From Kitasatospora viridis (GTDB lineage Bacteria > Actinomycetota > Actinomycetes > Streptomycetales > Streptomycetaceae), in NCBI RefSeq assembly GCF_007829815.1, contig NZ_VIWT01000001.1, positions 186,001 to 250,000 of the forward strand: a stretch of 64,000 nt of DNA, written 5' to 3'. The translations under genes and the position numbers were made by a program. How positions within the stretch are numbered: position 1 is the first letter of the stretch; each line of letters opens with the position of its first letter. Below, one piece after another: positions 1 to 9,700 of this stretch. The notes beneath the pieces were generated by a model. That model saw only the letters and a list, made by a program, of their open reading frames with translations. It made no database searches and was not told where the DNA came from.

Positions 1-222
1 GACCGCCTCGACGCCCTTGCGGACCTGCTCCAGGTCGGGTTCCGGCAGACCGAGGCCGGCAGCCGAGCGGGCCAGCCGGTCGAGGTGGCGGGTGAGTGCG
101 AAGGTCCGGCCGTGCACCGTCTTCACGGTCTCGAAGACGCCGTCCCCGACGGTCAGCCCGTGGTCCAGGGCGGAGACCTCCGCGCGGTGTTCCTCGACAA
201 GTGCGCCATTGAGCCAGATCAT
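1..222 (-). CDS. pabC: 4-amino-4-deoxychorismate lyase (class IV aminotransferase), partial
   Basis: N-terminal 74 codons of a PLP-dependent fold-type IV enzyme; the rest runs off the left edge. The protein begins MIWLNGALVEEHRAEVSALD and continues with HGLTVGDGVFETVK, the hallmark N-terminal motif of aminodeoxychorismate lyase and branched-chain aminotransferases. The gene lies 42 nt downstream of pabB on the same strand, which favours the ADC lyase role (release of pyruvate from aminodeoxychorismate to give p-aminobenzoate for folate) over branched-chain transamination. The catalytic lysine lies outside the window, so activity cannot be judged. IlvE-like or D-amino-acid aminotransferase are the alternatives. 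Confidence 0.8.
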   Translation of the reverse strand, partial: MIWLNGALVEEHRAEVSALDHGLTVGDGVFETVKTVHGRTFALTRHLDRLARSAAGLGLPEPDLEQVRKGVEAV

Positions 223-264
223 CGCGGGCCCTTCCTGAGATGTGCGGTCCTCGGCCGTGCTGGG

Positions 265-1332
265 CTACTCCACCTGCTGGCCAGACGCTATCGCGACCAG
301 TCGGGCGGCCTTGAGTTCGGTCTCCGCCCACTCGCGCTCCGGGTCGGAGTCCCAGGTGATGCCGGCGCCGGTGCCGAAGCGCAGCAGCGGAGCCGCCGGA
401 TCGGCCCGGTCGATCCAGAACGTGCGGATGCCGACGGCGAGTTCGGCGCGCTGCCGGTCGGCGTCCACCCAGCCGATGGCACCGCAGTAGGGCTCGCGGG
501 GGGCGGTCTCCAGCGCCTCGATGATGCGCAGCGCGCTGGACTTGGGTGCGCCGGTGACCGATCCGGGCGGGAAGCTCGCGGCGAACAGTTCGCGCCAGCC
601 GACGCCGTCGCGCAGCCGGCCCTCGACGGTGGAGACGAGGTGGACCAGGCCCGGGTGCTTCTCCACCACGCACAGGTCGGGCACGGTGATGCTGCCGGTG
701 GCGCAGGCGCGGCCGAGGTCGTTGCGGACCAGGTCCACGATCATCACGTTCTCCGCGTGGTCCTTCTCCAGCAGGTCGTGCTCGGTGCGGCCGGTGCCCT
801 TGATCGGGCCGGAGGAGACGGTGCGGCCGTCGCGGTGCAGGTAGAGCTCGGGGGAGGCGGTGGCGATCTCGATGCCGTGCTCGGGGAGGCGAATCGTTCC
901 GGCGTAAGGGGCCGGGTTGCCGAGGGCGAGCTGGGCGGTGAGCGCGTCGATGTCGCTGCGCGCCGGGTCGGGGTGGGGCAGCGGTGCGGTCAGCACCCGG
1001 CAGAGGTTGGCCTGGTAGACCTCGCCGGCCGCGATGTGCTCGCGGATCCGGCGGACCCCGGCCACGTACCCGGCCCGGTCCAGGGAGGTGTGCCAGCTGT
1101 CGGGGTGCGGGCCGTGCCAGCGGTCGCCGGCCTGCGCGGGGGCGGGGTCGGGACGGACCTCGGCGAACCGGGCGCAGGTGAGCCGGCCCTCGAAGTCGTG
1201 CGCCACGGCCCACCAGCCCTCGGTCTCCAGCACGCCCGGATCGTGGCTGACCTCCAGCAGGCCGGTGGCGAGCCGGCCGCCGAAGCGGGCCATCGGCTGG
1301 TCGGACGGGAGCGGCAGGCTGGGGGTGGGCAC
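265..1332 (-). CDS. pabB: Aminodeoxychorismate synthase component I / chorismate-binding enzyme
   Basis: 355 aa, GTG start at 1332. The C-terminal two thirds is a chorismate-binding domain: GPIKGTGR, then HAENVMIVDLVRNDLGR, HLVSTVEGRL and FPPGSVTGAPK, all conserved in PabB/TrpE/isochorismate synthases. At 355 residues it is shorter than TrpE and lacks the long N-terminal tryptophan-binding region, and it is not fused to a glutamine amidotransferase. With pabC directly downstream it should convert chorismate to 4-amino-4-deoxychorismate in the cytoplasm, using ammonia supplied by a separate PabA or shared TrpG amidotransferase that is not in this window. A role in a natural-product PABA pathway cannot be excluded. 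Confidence 0.88.
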   Translation of the reverse strand: MPTPSLPLPSDQPMARFGGRLATGLLEVSHDPGVLETEGWWAVAHDFEGRLTCARFAEVRPDPAPAQAGDRWHGPHPDSWHTSLDRAGYVAGVRRIREHIAAGEVYQANLCRVLTAPLPHPDPARSDIDALTAQLALGNPAPYAGTIRLPEHGIEIATASPELYLHRDGRTVSSGPIKGTGRTEHDLLEKDHAENVMIVDLVRNDLGRACATGSITVPDLCVVEKHPGLVHLVSTVEGRLRDGVGWRELFAASFPPGSVTGAPKSSALRIIEALETAPREPYCGAIGWVDADRQRAELAVGIRTFWIDRADPAAPLLRFGTGAGITWDSDPEREWAETELKAARLVAIASGQQVE

Positions 1333-1431
1333 GGTGCTCCTGGGCGCGTTCGAAGGTGTGCGGTGATTCGAGTCTAGGTCGCTGACCTGGGGCTGCGCGG
1401 GCGCTCCGGCGACGCTCGGCGGGAACGGAAT

Positions 1432-1459
1432 TTGAGCTGGCCGAGGTTTCCGCTAAAGT
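1432..1459 (+). promoter_or_regulatory. Candidate promoter of the tRNA cluster
   Basis: TTGAGC at 1432-1437 and TAAAGT at 1454-1459 are separated by 16 nt, about 58 nt ahead of tRNA-Gly. The spacing and both hexamers fit a vegetative (HrdB-type) promoter, and stable-RNA operons normally have strong ones. Assigned by eye only. Confidence 0.5.
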
Positions 1460-1516
1460 TCAACACGTCGCCGGGAAACGGAGCCGCTGGAAAGCGGTGA
1501 AGGGCCCGGAAGACAG

Positions 1517-1589
1517 GCGGACGTGGCTCAGTTGGTAGAGCATCACCTTGCCAAGGTGAGGGTCGCGAGTTCGAATCTCGTCGTCCGCT
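1517..1589 (+). tRNA. tRNA-Gly (anticodon GCC)
   Basis: 73-nt cloverleaf: acceptor GCGGACG pairs with CGTCCGC at 1582-1588, discriminator T at 1589, D-arm GCTCAGTTGGTAGAGC, anticodon stem TCACC/GGTGA around the loop TTGCCAA (anticodon GCC), and T-loop TTCGAAT. The 3' CCA is not encoded. First gene of the cluster. Confidence 0.95.
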
Positions 1590-1657
1590 CGGTGGAGAAC
1601 AGCAAGATCGTTCTTACTGATATGGTTCAGCTGCGGTCCGGCTGGACCGAGTTGCCT

Positions 1658-1731
1658 GGTGGAGTGGCCGAGAGGCGAGGCAACGGCCTGCAAAGCCGTG
1701 TACACGGGTTCAAATCCCGTCTCCACCTCCA
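1658..1731 (+). tRNA. tRNA-Cys (anticodon GCA)
   Basis: Acceptor GGTGGAG pairs with CTCCACC at 1721-1727; the anticodon arm ACGGC-CTGCAAA-GCCGT gives GCA; the T-loop is TTCAAAT. The discriminator T (1728) is followed by an encoded CCA (1729-1731). It lies 68 nt after tRNA-Gly. Confidence 0.95.
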
Positions 1732-1732
1732 T

Positions 1733-1757
1733 GGATCCCCGGTTCGACCGGGGATCC
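1733..1757. repeat. Perfect inverted repeat between tRNA-Cys and the first tRNA-Val
   Basis: GGATCCCCGGT and ACCGGGGATCC (11 bp) flank a TCG loop, starting 2 nt after the encoded CCA of tRNA-Cys and ending 4 nt before tRNA-Val. There is no T-run, so it is more likely a processing or pausing hairpin than a terminator of the cluster. Confidence 0.6.
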
Positions 1758-1761
1758 ACCC

Positions 1762-1833
<72 letters not shown>

Positions 1834-1884
1834 CGACCACCTGGTCCTCAGTGGATCGGCGTGGTGAGCAAGACAGTTGAACAG

Positions 1885-1956
<72 letters not shown>

Positions 1957-2007
1957 CGACCACCCGGTCCCAGCGGATCAGTGTGGTGAGCAAGACAGTT
2001 CAACCCC

Positions 2008-2079
<72 letters not shown>

Positions 2080-2084
2080 CCACA

Positions 2085-2117
2085 GGAAGCCGGATCCGCC
2101 TCGCGGGTCCGGCTTCC
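2085..2117 (+). terminator. Terminator hairpin of the tRNA cluster
   Basis: GGAAGCCGGA (2085-2094) pairs with TCCGGCTTCC (2108-2117), a perfect 10-bp stem starting immediately after the last tRNA. There is no clear T-run, as is common for actinobacterial terminators. Confidence 0.75.
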
Positions 2118-2641
2118 GGCGTCTGTGGGGGGCGTGGATCGACGGAGGTACGAGTACCGTGGTCGGCCGCCCTCACCGACGTCCGACCACGGCACTCGCG
2201 GTCGCCGGTGGGTCTGTGGCGCGCGCTTGCCGCCCGTCCGCGTCCCCGCGCGGCGCCTGCCACCGGCTGGGCGCCCGGTCCCTGTCCCCTGGGAGGTCGG
2301 GCGCTCCGTCACACTCAACGTTAGGGCGGTGGACGGGTCGTGGCGTCATGCCCCGGTCTCGTCCTCGGGGTGTCCCAGAGGATGAGGACACGCCGGTCGC
2401 ATACGTCTCAAGACGTACGGCGGGGTCGCGCCGCACGGGGGGAACCCTGAGGGGAGGCCTCGGGGTCGGGGCGGGGTGGGGCCTGCGGAAAGGGTCGGAC
2501 AATCCCATTGGCGGTTCACGTGTTGCGTATCAGCACACCGCAGCCGACGTTCCGTAAGCTGTGCCAGACAGGAACTGACGATGCCCCAGCACCCGGGGCC
2601 CCTCTCACGGGTTGCCCACCTGACGGGCCGACGGGACGGAC
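2118..2641. other. Intergenic region before the kinase gene
   Basis: About 520 nt with no convincing gene: ORFs present in several frames have no ribosome-binding site or recognisable protein. It must contain the promoter of the kinase at 2642; the sequence around 2520-2560 is slightly less GC-rich (TTGCGTATC, CCGTAAGCT), but no well-spaced hexamer pair stands out. Confidence 0.5.
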
Positions 2642-4516
2642 ATGGGCATGATGCGGCTGAGGCGTGAGGACCCCCGCATCGTCGGCCCGTACCGCCTGCA
2701 CCGGCGACTGGGCGCCGGCGGGATGGGCGTGGTCTACCTCGGGTCGGACCGCAAGGGGCAGCGGGTCGCGCTCAAGCTGATCCGCGCCGAGCTGGCCGAG
2801 GACTCCGAGTTCCGCACCCGGTTCGCCCGCGAGGTGGCGGCGGCCTCCCGGATCCGGGCCGGCGCGACCGCGCGGGTGGTCGGCTCCGACATCGAGGCGG
2901 ACCGGCCCTGGCTGGCCACCGCCTACGTGCCCGGTCCCTCGCTCTACAAGCGGGTCGGCGACGAGGGCCCGCTGGCCTGGCCGGAGGTGGCCCGGATCGG
3001 CGCCGCGCTGGCCGACGGGCTGGTCAAGGTGCACGAGGCCGGGGTGGTGCACCGCGACCTCAAGCCGTCCAACATCCTGCTCTCCCCCAAGGGCCCGCGG
3101 ATCATCGACTTCGGCATCGCCTGGTCGCGCGGCGCCAGCACGCTGACCCACGTCGGCACCGCCGTCGGCTCCCCCGGCTTCCTGGCGCCCGAGCAGGTGC
3201 GCGGGGCCGCGGTGACGCCGGCCACCGACGTCTTCGCGTTCGGCGCCACGCTGGCCTACGCGCTCACCGGGGACACCCCGTTCGGCTCGGGAGCCTCCTC
3301 CGAGGTGATGCTCTACCGGGTGGTGCACGAGGAGCCGGACCTCTCCGAGGTGCCGCCGGTGCTCGCCCCGCTGATCGGGGCCTGCCTGGCCAAGGAGCCG
3401 CTGGAGCGGCCCGGCGCGGCGCACCTGCACGAGCGGCTGAGCGAGCTGGCGGCGCGGGCCGGCGGGCGGCGGGCCGCAGCCGCCGCGGAGCCGGTCGCCA
3501 CCCAGGCCTCGGCCCCCCGGGCGCGGGAGCAGGCGCGGGTCGGCTCCGGCTCGCCGCTGTCGGCCGCCGAGTTGGCGGCCCGCGAGGCGGCCCGGGCCGA
3601 GAAGGTGGCGCGCGAGTCGGAGGAGGCGCGGGCGCTCGGGCGGCCGCGGTTCGCCCGCTCGCAGCCGCACCCGTCCTCCGGCGGGCACCCGACCGTGCCC
3701 GCGCGCCCCGCGCCCCGGCCGGCGGCGCGCCCGGTGCCCCGGCCCGCGCCGGGGCCCGCCCGGGACCGGCAGCACACCCCGCCGCCCACCGGCGGGCTGG
3801 CGGCCCGGCGGCGGCTGCTGCGGCAGCGGCTGGTGGTCTTCATCACGGTCACCATCGGGGTCGCGCTGGCGATCGCCGCCGCCCAGGGGTGCGAGAACCG
3901 GCACGCGCAGGGCCTGCCCGCGCCGGCCGTGCCGAGCACTTCGAGCCTCGCCCAGCCGGCGGTGCAGGGCGCGGCCGCCGTCCCGCCGATCGGTCTCTCG
4001 GCCGACGGCGCGCAGCCGGCCGCACACACAAGCGGCTCGCCGCTGCCGGCCGGCTTCGGTCCCGCGGCCGGATCGGTGCCGCAGGTGGACTGGCCGAACC
4101 GCAGCTACCCCGACCCGTCGGGCGGGCCGGCCATCCAGCTGCAGAACGGGCGCTCGGCCGGGCCGCCCGCCGTGGCGCTGTCCGCCGTGATGCCGGCCCG
4201 CTACCGGGGCAACCCGGCGCAGGTGGTGGTGCTGCGGCGGACCGAGGGGGCGATGCCGGTCGACCTGGTGGAGCTCTTCACCTTCAGCGGCGACTCCCCC
4301 GCCCTGGCCACCGCCCGCACCTCCGCCGCCGACCCGTCCTCCACCGCGACCTGGCGGCTCGACGAGGGCGCCCTGGTCCGGGAGGAGCGGGTGCCGCAGA
4401 CGGGTGCGGTGGCGACCACGCGCTACGCGGTGCGCGGTGACGGGTCGTTGGAGGAGTCCTGGCCGGGCGCGGGTGTCGCGGGCGGCACGGGTGCCGGGGG
4501 GACGCCGGCGCCGTAG
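2642..4516 (+). CDS. Membrane-anchored serine/threonine protein kinase
   Basis: 624 aa. An N-terminal Hanks-type kinase domain (about residues 16-270) is intact: glycine loop GAGGMG (24-29), K45, E64, HRDLKPSN with catalytic D139, DFG (156-158) and APE (182-184). An Ala/Pro/Arg-rich linker leads to one membrane span (about 397-417), so the kinase faces the cytoplasm and a roughly 200-residue C-terminal part lies outside the membrane. That part has no PASTA repeat; it is Ala/Pro/Gly-rich with a folded-looking segment near 490-610, so the sensed signal is unknown. Two extra ATGs lie within 3 codons of the chosen start. No operon partner is evident. Confidence 0.9.
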   Translation: MGMMRLRREDPRIVGPYRLHRRLGAGGMGVVYLGSDRKGQRVALKLIRAELAEDSEFRTRFAREVAAASRIRAGATARVVGSDIEADRPWLATAYVPGPSLYKRVGDEGPLAWPEVARIGAALADGLVKVHEAGVVHRDLKPSNILLSPKGPRIIDFGIAWSRGASTLTHVGTAVGSPGFLAPEQVRGAAVTPATDVFAFGATLAYALTGDTPFGSGASSEVMLYRVVHEEPDLSEVPPVLAPLIGACLAKEPLERPGAAHLHERLSELAARAGGRRAAAAAEPVATQASAPRAREQARVGSGSPLSAAELAAREAARAEKVARESEEARALGRPRFARSQPHPSSGGHPTVPARPAPRPAARPVPRPAPGPARDRQHTPPPTGGLAARRRLLRQRLVVFITVTIGVALAIAAAQGCENRHAQGLPAPAVPSTSSLAQPAVQGAAAVPPIGLSADGAQPAAHTSGSPLPAGFGPAAGSVPQVDWPNRSYPDPSGGPAIQLQNGRSAGPPAVALSAVMPARYRGNPAQVVVLRRTEGAMPVDLVELFTFSGDSPALATARTSAADPSSTATWRLDEGALVREERVPQTGAVATTRYAVRGDGSLEESWPGAGVAGGTGAGGTPAP

Positions 4517-4615
4517 GCGTCAGGCGTACCGGGCGGGCGGCTGGACGAGCTGCTGGAGCTGCCGGCCCCGGACGTGGTGCGGCGGGCTCGACCCGGCCCG
4601 CGCTCTGAGCGGCCG

Positions 4616-5422
4616 TCAGCCGGCGTTGACGGTGTAGAAGGCCACGGCGGCCGCCGCGCCGACGTTGAGGGAGTCGATGCCGTGGGCCATCGGGATCCGG
4701 ACCAGGGTGTCGGCGGCGGCCAGGGCCCGCGGGGTGAGGCCGTCGCCCTCGGCGCCGAGCATCAGGGCGGCCTTGGGGAGCTGGTGGGGCGCGGCCTCGG
4801 CGAGGGTGACGGAGCCCTCGGCCGGGGTGAGGGCGAGCACCCGGAAGCCGGCCGCGCGCAGCGCGTCGAGCGCGCCGGGCCAGGGGTCGAGCCGGGCGTA
4901 GGGCACCGAGAAGACGGCGCCCATCGAGGTCTTGACGGCCCGCCGGTAGAGCGGGTCCGCGCAGTCCGGCGAGAGCAGCACGGCGTCCATCCCGAGGGCC
5001 GCCGCGCTGCGGAAGATCGCCCCGAGGTTGGTGTGGTCGACCAGTCCTTCGAGCACCGCGACCCGGCGCGCCGGGCCGAGCACCTCGGCGACGTCCGGCA
5101 GCGGCTTGCGGGCCATCGAGGCGAGCGCGCCGCGGTGCACGTGGTAGCCGGTGACCTGCTCGGCCACGGCGGGCTCGACCACGTGCACGGGCGCGTCGAC
5201 GGTCTCGATCACGTCCGCCATCACGTCCAGCCACTTGGGCGTGAGCAGCATCGACCGCATCCCGTAGCCGGCCGCGAGGGCCCGCCGGATCACCTTCTCG
5301 CCCTCGGCGATGAAGAGGCCCTCGGCGGGTTCGCGGCGGCGGCGCAGTTCGACGTCGGTCAGGCCGGTGTAGTCGGCCAGCCGGGGGTCGGCGGGATCGG
5401 TGACGGTGCTGGGCTGGGACAT
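4616..5422 (-). CDS. TrmH/SpoU family RNA 2'-O-methyltransferase
   Basis: 268 aa. The C-terminal SPOUT knot domain has the three family motifs: DHTNLGAIFRSAAALGMDAV (about residues 128-148), LMLGAEGDGL (about 214) and IPMAHGIDSLNVGAAAAVAFY-like motif 3 near the end (about 240-262). The N-terminal part resembles the substrate-binding extension of rRNA/tRNA methyltransferases of the RlmB/TsnR type. It transfers methyl from SAM to a ribose 2'-OH of rRNA or tRNA; the exact target cannot be read from the sequence. It lies 16 nt downstream of cysG on the same strand and is probably cotranscribed, although the functions are unrelated. Confidence 0.85.
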   Translation of the reverse strand: MSQPSTVTDPADPRLADYTGLTDVELRRRREPAEGLFIAEGEKVIRRALAAGYGMRSMLLTPKWLDVMADVIETVDAPVHVVEPAVAEQVTGYHVHRGALASMARKPLPDVAEVLGPARRVAVLEGLVDHTNLGAIFRSAAALGMDAVLLSPDCADPLYRRAVKTSMGAVFSVPYARLDPWPGALDALRAAGFRVLALTPAEGSVTLAEAAPHQLPKAALMLGAEGDGLTPRALAAADTLVRIPMAHGIDSLNVGAAAAVAFYTVNAG

Positions 5423-5438
5423 GACGGTCTTCCGGTTG

Positions 5439-6677
5439 TCAGTGCTGGAGGACGTGGACGACCTCGCCGACCACGATGACCGCCGGCGGGCGCACGCCCT
5501 CGGCGGCCACGGTGTCGGCGACGGTGGCGAGGGTGGCGTCGATCCGGCGCTGGCCGGCCGTGGTGCCCTCCTGGATCACGGCGACGGGCGTGTCGGCGGA
5601 CCGGCCGGCCGCGATCAGCCTGGCCGCGATCGCGCCGATCCGCTCCACCGCCATCAGCAGCACCAGGGTGCCGTTCAGTTGGGCGGCGGCCTCCCAGTTG
5701 ACCAGCGAGCGCGGGTCCTCCGGGGCGACGTGCCCGGAGATCACGGTGAACTCCTGGGTCAGGCCGCGGTGGGTGACCGGGATGCCGACGGCGGCGGGCA
5801 CGCTGATCGAGCTGGAGATGCCGGGCACCACGGTGACCGGGATGCCGGCCTCGGCGCAGGCCAGCAGCTCCTCGCCGCCGCGGCCGAAGACGTACGGGTC
5901 GCCGCCCTTGAGCCGGACCACGAACTTGCCGGCCTTGGCGTGCTCGACCAGCGCCTCGTTGATCGCCTGCTGGGCCATCTGCCGGCCGTAGGGGATCTTC
6001 GAGGCGTCGATCACCTCGACGTGCGGGGGCAGCTCGGCGAGCAGCTCGCGCGGGGCCAGGCGGTCGGCGACCACCACGTCGGCGTCGGCGAGCAGGCGGC
6101 GGCCGCGCACGGTGATCAGGTCGGGGTCGCCGGGGCCGCCGCCGACCAGGGCCACGCCGGCCGTCCGCTGCCGGTACTGACGCGCGGTCAGGGTGCCGGT
6201 GCGCAGGCCCTCGACGATGGCGTTGCGCAGCGCGGCCGAGTGCCGGGGGTCGCCGGTGAGCACGGCGACCGTGGTGCCCGCGTCGTCGTGGCCGCTGGCG
6301 GGGGTCCAGGCGGTGGCCGCGGCCGCGTCGTCGCTGCGCGAGCAGAAGATCCGGGCCTGCTCGGCCTCGGCGCTGACCGCCTCGTTGACGGCCGGGTCGG
6401 AGGAGGCGACCAGCACGTACCAGGCCTCGGCCAGGTCACCGGCGGCGAAGCCGCGGCGGTGCCAGGTGATCTCGCCGGCGTCGGCCATCGCCTGGACGGC
6501 GGGCGTGGTGCTCGGCGAGACCAGGTGCACCTGGGCGCCGGCGGCTATCAGGGCGGGCAGCCGGCGCTGGGCCACCTGGCCGCCGCCGACCACGACCACC
6601 CGGCGGCCGGCCAGCAACAGGCCGACGGGGTACGGGGTCTGGCCGGTGGTGCTGGGGTGCACGTTGGGCGCGTTCAT
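5439..6677 (-). CDS. cysG: Siroheme synthase: fused precorrin-2 dehydrogenase and uroporphyrinogen-III C-methyltransferase
   Basis: 412 aa. The N-terminal Met8/CysG-B-like half (about residues 15-180) carries the NAD-binding VVVVGGGQVAQRRLPALIAAG segment. The C-terminal half (about 175-410) is a SAM-dependent tetrapyrrole methylase with VGGGPGDPDLIT, VVPGISSSISVPAAVGIPVTHRG and the GTLVLLMAVE segment. The enzyme makes precorrin-2 from uroporphyrinogen III and oxidises it toward sirohydrochlorin, feeding siroheme for sulfite/nitrite reductases and, in this context, corrinoids. It is about 45 residues shorter than E. coli CysG, mainly in the middle. It sits downstream of the CobT fusion, separated by a hairpin, and upstream of the methyltransferase gene. 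Confidence 0.92.
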   Translation of the reverse strand: MNAPNVHPSTTGQTPYPVGLLLAGRRVVVVGGGQVAQRRLPALIAAGAQVHLVSPSTTPAVQAMADAGEITWHRRGFAAGDLAEAWYVLVASSDPAVNEAVSAEAEQARIFCSRSDDAAAATAWTPASGHDDAGTTVAVLTGDPRHSAALRNAIVEGLRTGTLTARQYRQRTAGVALVGGGPGDPDLITVRGRRLLADADVVVADRLAPRELLAELPPHVEVIDASKIPYGRQMAQQAINEALVEHAKAGKFVVRLKGGDPYVFGRGGEELLACAEAGIPVTVVPGISSSISVPAAVGIPVTHRGLTQEFTVISGHVAPEDPRSLVNWEAAAQLNGTLVLLMAVERIGAIAARLIAAGRSADTPVAVIQEGTTAGQRRIDATLATVADTVAAEGVRPPAVIVVGEVVHVLQH

Positions 6678-6723
6678 GCGGGTGGCTCCTGTGGGGCGAA
6701 GGACGAATTTCGGATAAGGCGGT

Positions 6724-6759
6724 GCCCCGTACCGGCGCGCCCTCGGGCCGGTACGGGGC
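6724..6759 (-). terminator. Hairpin between the BluB-CobT gene and cysG
   Basis: GCCCCGTACCGGC (6724-6736) pairs with GCCGGTACGGGGC (6747-6759), a perfect 13-bp stem in the 112-nt gap. It may terminate the cobT transcript or act as an attenuator limiting cysG readthrough. Confidence 0.65.
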
Positions 6760-6789
6760 CAATCAAGACGGTGGAGCCGAGACGGTGGA

Positions 6790-9700
6790 TCAGCCCTTCT
6801 CGGTGACTCCGGCGGAGTCGAAGGTGGCTACATCGTGCATCGCCCGGGCCGCACTCTGCACCAGCGGGAGGGCCAGCAGGGCGCCCGTTCCCTCGCCGAG
6901 CCGCAGGTCCAGGTCGATCAGCGCGCGCAGGCCGAGCTTGGCCAGCGCGGCCTGGTGGCCGGGCTCGGCCGAGCGGTGGCCGGCGATGCAGGCCGCCAGC
7001 ACCTCGGGGGCGATGGCCTTGGCGGCCAGCGCGGCGGAGCCGGCGATCACGCCGTCCAGGATCACCGGGGTGCGCAGCGAGGCGGCGCCGAGCAGGAAGC
7101 CGGCGATCGCCGCGTGCTCCAGGCCGCCGATCGCGGCGAGCACGCCGATGGGATCGGTCGGGTCGGGCTGGTGCAGCTCCAGTGCCTGCCGGATGACGGC
7201 CACCTTGCGGGTGTGCGTCTCGTCGTCGATGCCGGTGCCGCGGCCGGTGACCTCGGCCGGGTCGACGCCGGTGAAGACCGAGATCAGCGCGGCGGAGGCG
7301 GTGGTGTTGGCGATGCCCATGTCGCCGGTGATCAGGATCTTGTTGCCGGCCGCGACCAGGTCGCGGGCGGTCTCGATGCCGACCTCCAGCGCCTTGAGCG
7401 CCTCCTCCCGGCTCATCGCCGGTCCCTGGGTCATGTCGTCGGTGCCGGGCTTGACCTTGCGCGGCAGCAGGCCGGTGGTGCGGCCCTGCTGGATCGCCTC
7501 GGGCAGCTCGGCCTTGACGCCGACGTCCACCACGCAGACCTCGGCGCCGACCTGGGCGGCGAAGGAGTTGACCACCGCTCCGCCGGCCAGGAAGTTGGCC
7601 ACCATCTGGCCGGTGACCTCCTGCGGCCAGGGGGTGACGCCCTGGGCGTGCACGCCGTGGTCGCCGGCGAAGATCGCCACGCAGGCGGGCTCCGGGATCG
7701 GCGGCGGGCACTTCCGGGACAGGCCGCTGAGCTGGGCGGAGATGATCTCCAGCATGCCGAGCGAGCCGGCCGGCTTGGTCATCCGCTTCTGCCGGTCCCA
7801 GGCCTCGCCGAGCGCCTTGGCGTCCAGCGGGCGGATGGTGCGCAGGGTCTCGGAGAGCAGGCTGTGCGGCTCCTCGCCGGGCAGCGCGCGGTTGCCGTAC
7901 TGCTCCTCGTGCACCACCCAGGAGAGCGGGCGCTTCTTGGCCCAGCCCTGCTGCTGCAGCTCGGGCTCGTCCGGGAAGGAGTCGACGAAGCCGATGCAGA
8001 GGTAGGCGACGACGTCCAGGTGCTCGGGCAGGCCGAGCTCGCGGACCATCTCCTCCTCGTCGAAGAAGCTCACCCAGCCGACGCCCAGGCCCTCGGCGCG
8101 GGCGGCCAGCCAGAGGTTCTCCACGGCGAGCGCGGCCGAGTAGGGGGCCATCTGCGGCTGGGTGTGCCGGCCGAGGGTGTGCCGGCCGCCGCGGGTGCGG
8201 TCGGCGGTGACCACGATGTTGACCGGGGTTTCGAGGATCGCCTCGATCTTGATCTCGCGGAACTGCTTGGCCCGGCCCTTGGGCAGCGAGTCGGCGTAGG
8301 CCTCGCGCTGCCGCTCGGCCAGCGCGTGCATCTTCCGGCGGGTGTCCGAGGAGCGGATCACCACGAAGTCCCAGGGCTGCGAGTAGCCGACGCTGGGGGC
8401 GGTGTGGGCGGCCTCCAGGACCCGGAGCAGCACTTCGTGCGGGACGGGGTCGGGGCGGAAGCCGTTGCGGATGTCGCGGCGCTCGCGCATCACCTGGTGG
8501 ACGGCGTCGCGGGCGGCGGTGTCGTAGCCCGGCGCGGCCTCTCCGCGCGGGGCCTCGGGCTCGGCGGCGGGCTCGGCTCCGGCTTCGGCCTGGTCCGGTA
8601 CGGGCTGCGCGTCGGGCTCGCCGGCGGCCTCGGGAGCGGCCGCGGCGGGCTGCGGCTCGGGCGCGGTGGCCGGCTCGGCGACGGCGGCTTCCGGTGCGGC
8701 GGGCGCCTCGACAGGCTCGGTCGGCTGGACCGGCTCGGCCCCGGGCGCGGCCTCGGCGGCGGCTTCCGGCGCGGCGGGCGCTATCGGGGTGGCCGGGTCG
8801 GGCTGGGCGAGCGGCTCGGCCTGCTCGGCGGGGGCCTCGGCGACGACGGGCTCCTCGGCGATGGTGGGCTCGGCGGCGACGGGCTCGGCGGCGACCGGGG
8901 TCTCGGCAGCGGGGGTCTCGGCAGCGGGTGCCTCGACGGCGGTCGGCTGCTCCGGGGCCGGCGCGGCCTCGGCGGACGGCGCCTCAGCCGACGGGGCGTC
9001 AGCGGTCGGGGCGTCAGCGACCGGGGTCTGCTCGGCGGGCTGGGCCGGGGCCTCGACGGCCGGCTGCTCCGCGGCGGGGGCCTCGGCGGCGACCGGGGCC
9101 GGCTGCTCGACCACCGGGTCCACCACGGCGAGGCCGAGCGGCGCGGGGTCGGCGAGGAACGCGGCGATCCGGCGCGGTGCGCCCGGCTGCGCGGGGGCGG
9201 CTGCCTCGGGGGCGGCGGGCGCCTCCTGGACCGGTGCCACCGGCTGAGTGGGCGCGGCCTCGGCGGCCACCGGCTGCGGCGCGGGGACGGGCTCGACGAC
9301 GGCGACCGGCGCCGGCTCGACGGTCTCGACCGGCGCGACCGTCTCCACGGGCGCGACGGCCGCGGCGGGCGCCTCCACGGCCACGGGCTCCGCGATCACC
9401 GGCTCGATGGCGACCGGCGCCGGCTCCACGACGGCCTGCTCCGTCGCCACCGGCTCCGCGACCGGAGCGACGGGGGCGACCGGAGCGACCGGCACGGCGA
9501 CCGGGGCGACCGGCTGCTCGACGGGAGCCGCGGCCTTCTGCACCGGCAGCACCAGGGTGCTCTCGGCGGCCGTCTCCGGCGGCAGCACGGCGACCGGCAC
9601 CCCGTGCGGCGGCGTGCCGCCGGGCTCGGACGGGCCGCGGTCGGCCAGCGAGCGGACCGGCACCTGACCGGTCATCAGCGAGGGGTCCGGGATCGGCGGC

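Noticed and set aside
1-1400. Plus-strand long open frames opposite pabB
   Set aside because: Typical antisense shadow of high-GC genes: Gly/Arg-rich without recognisable motifs.
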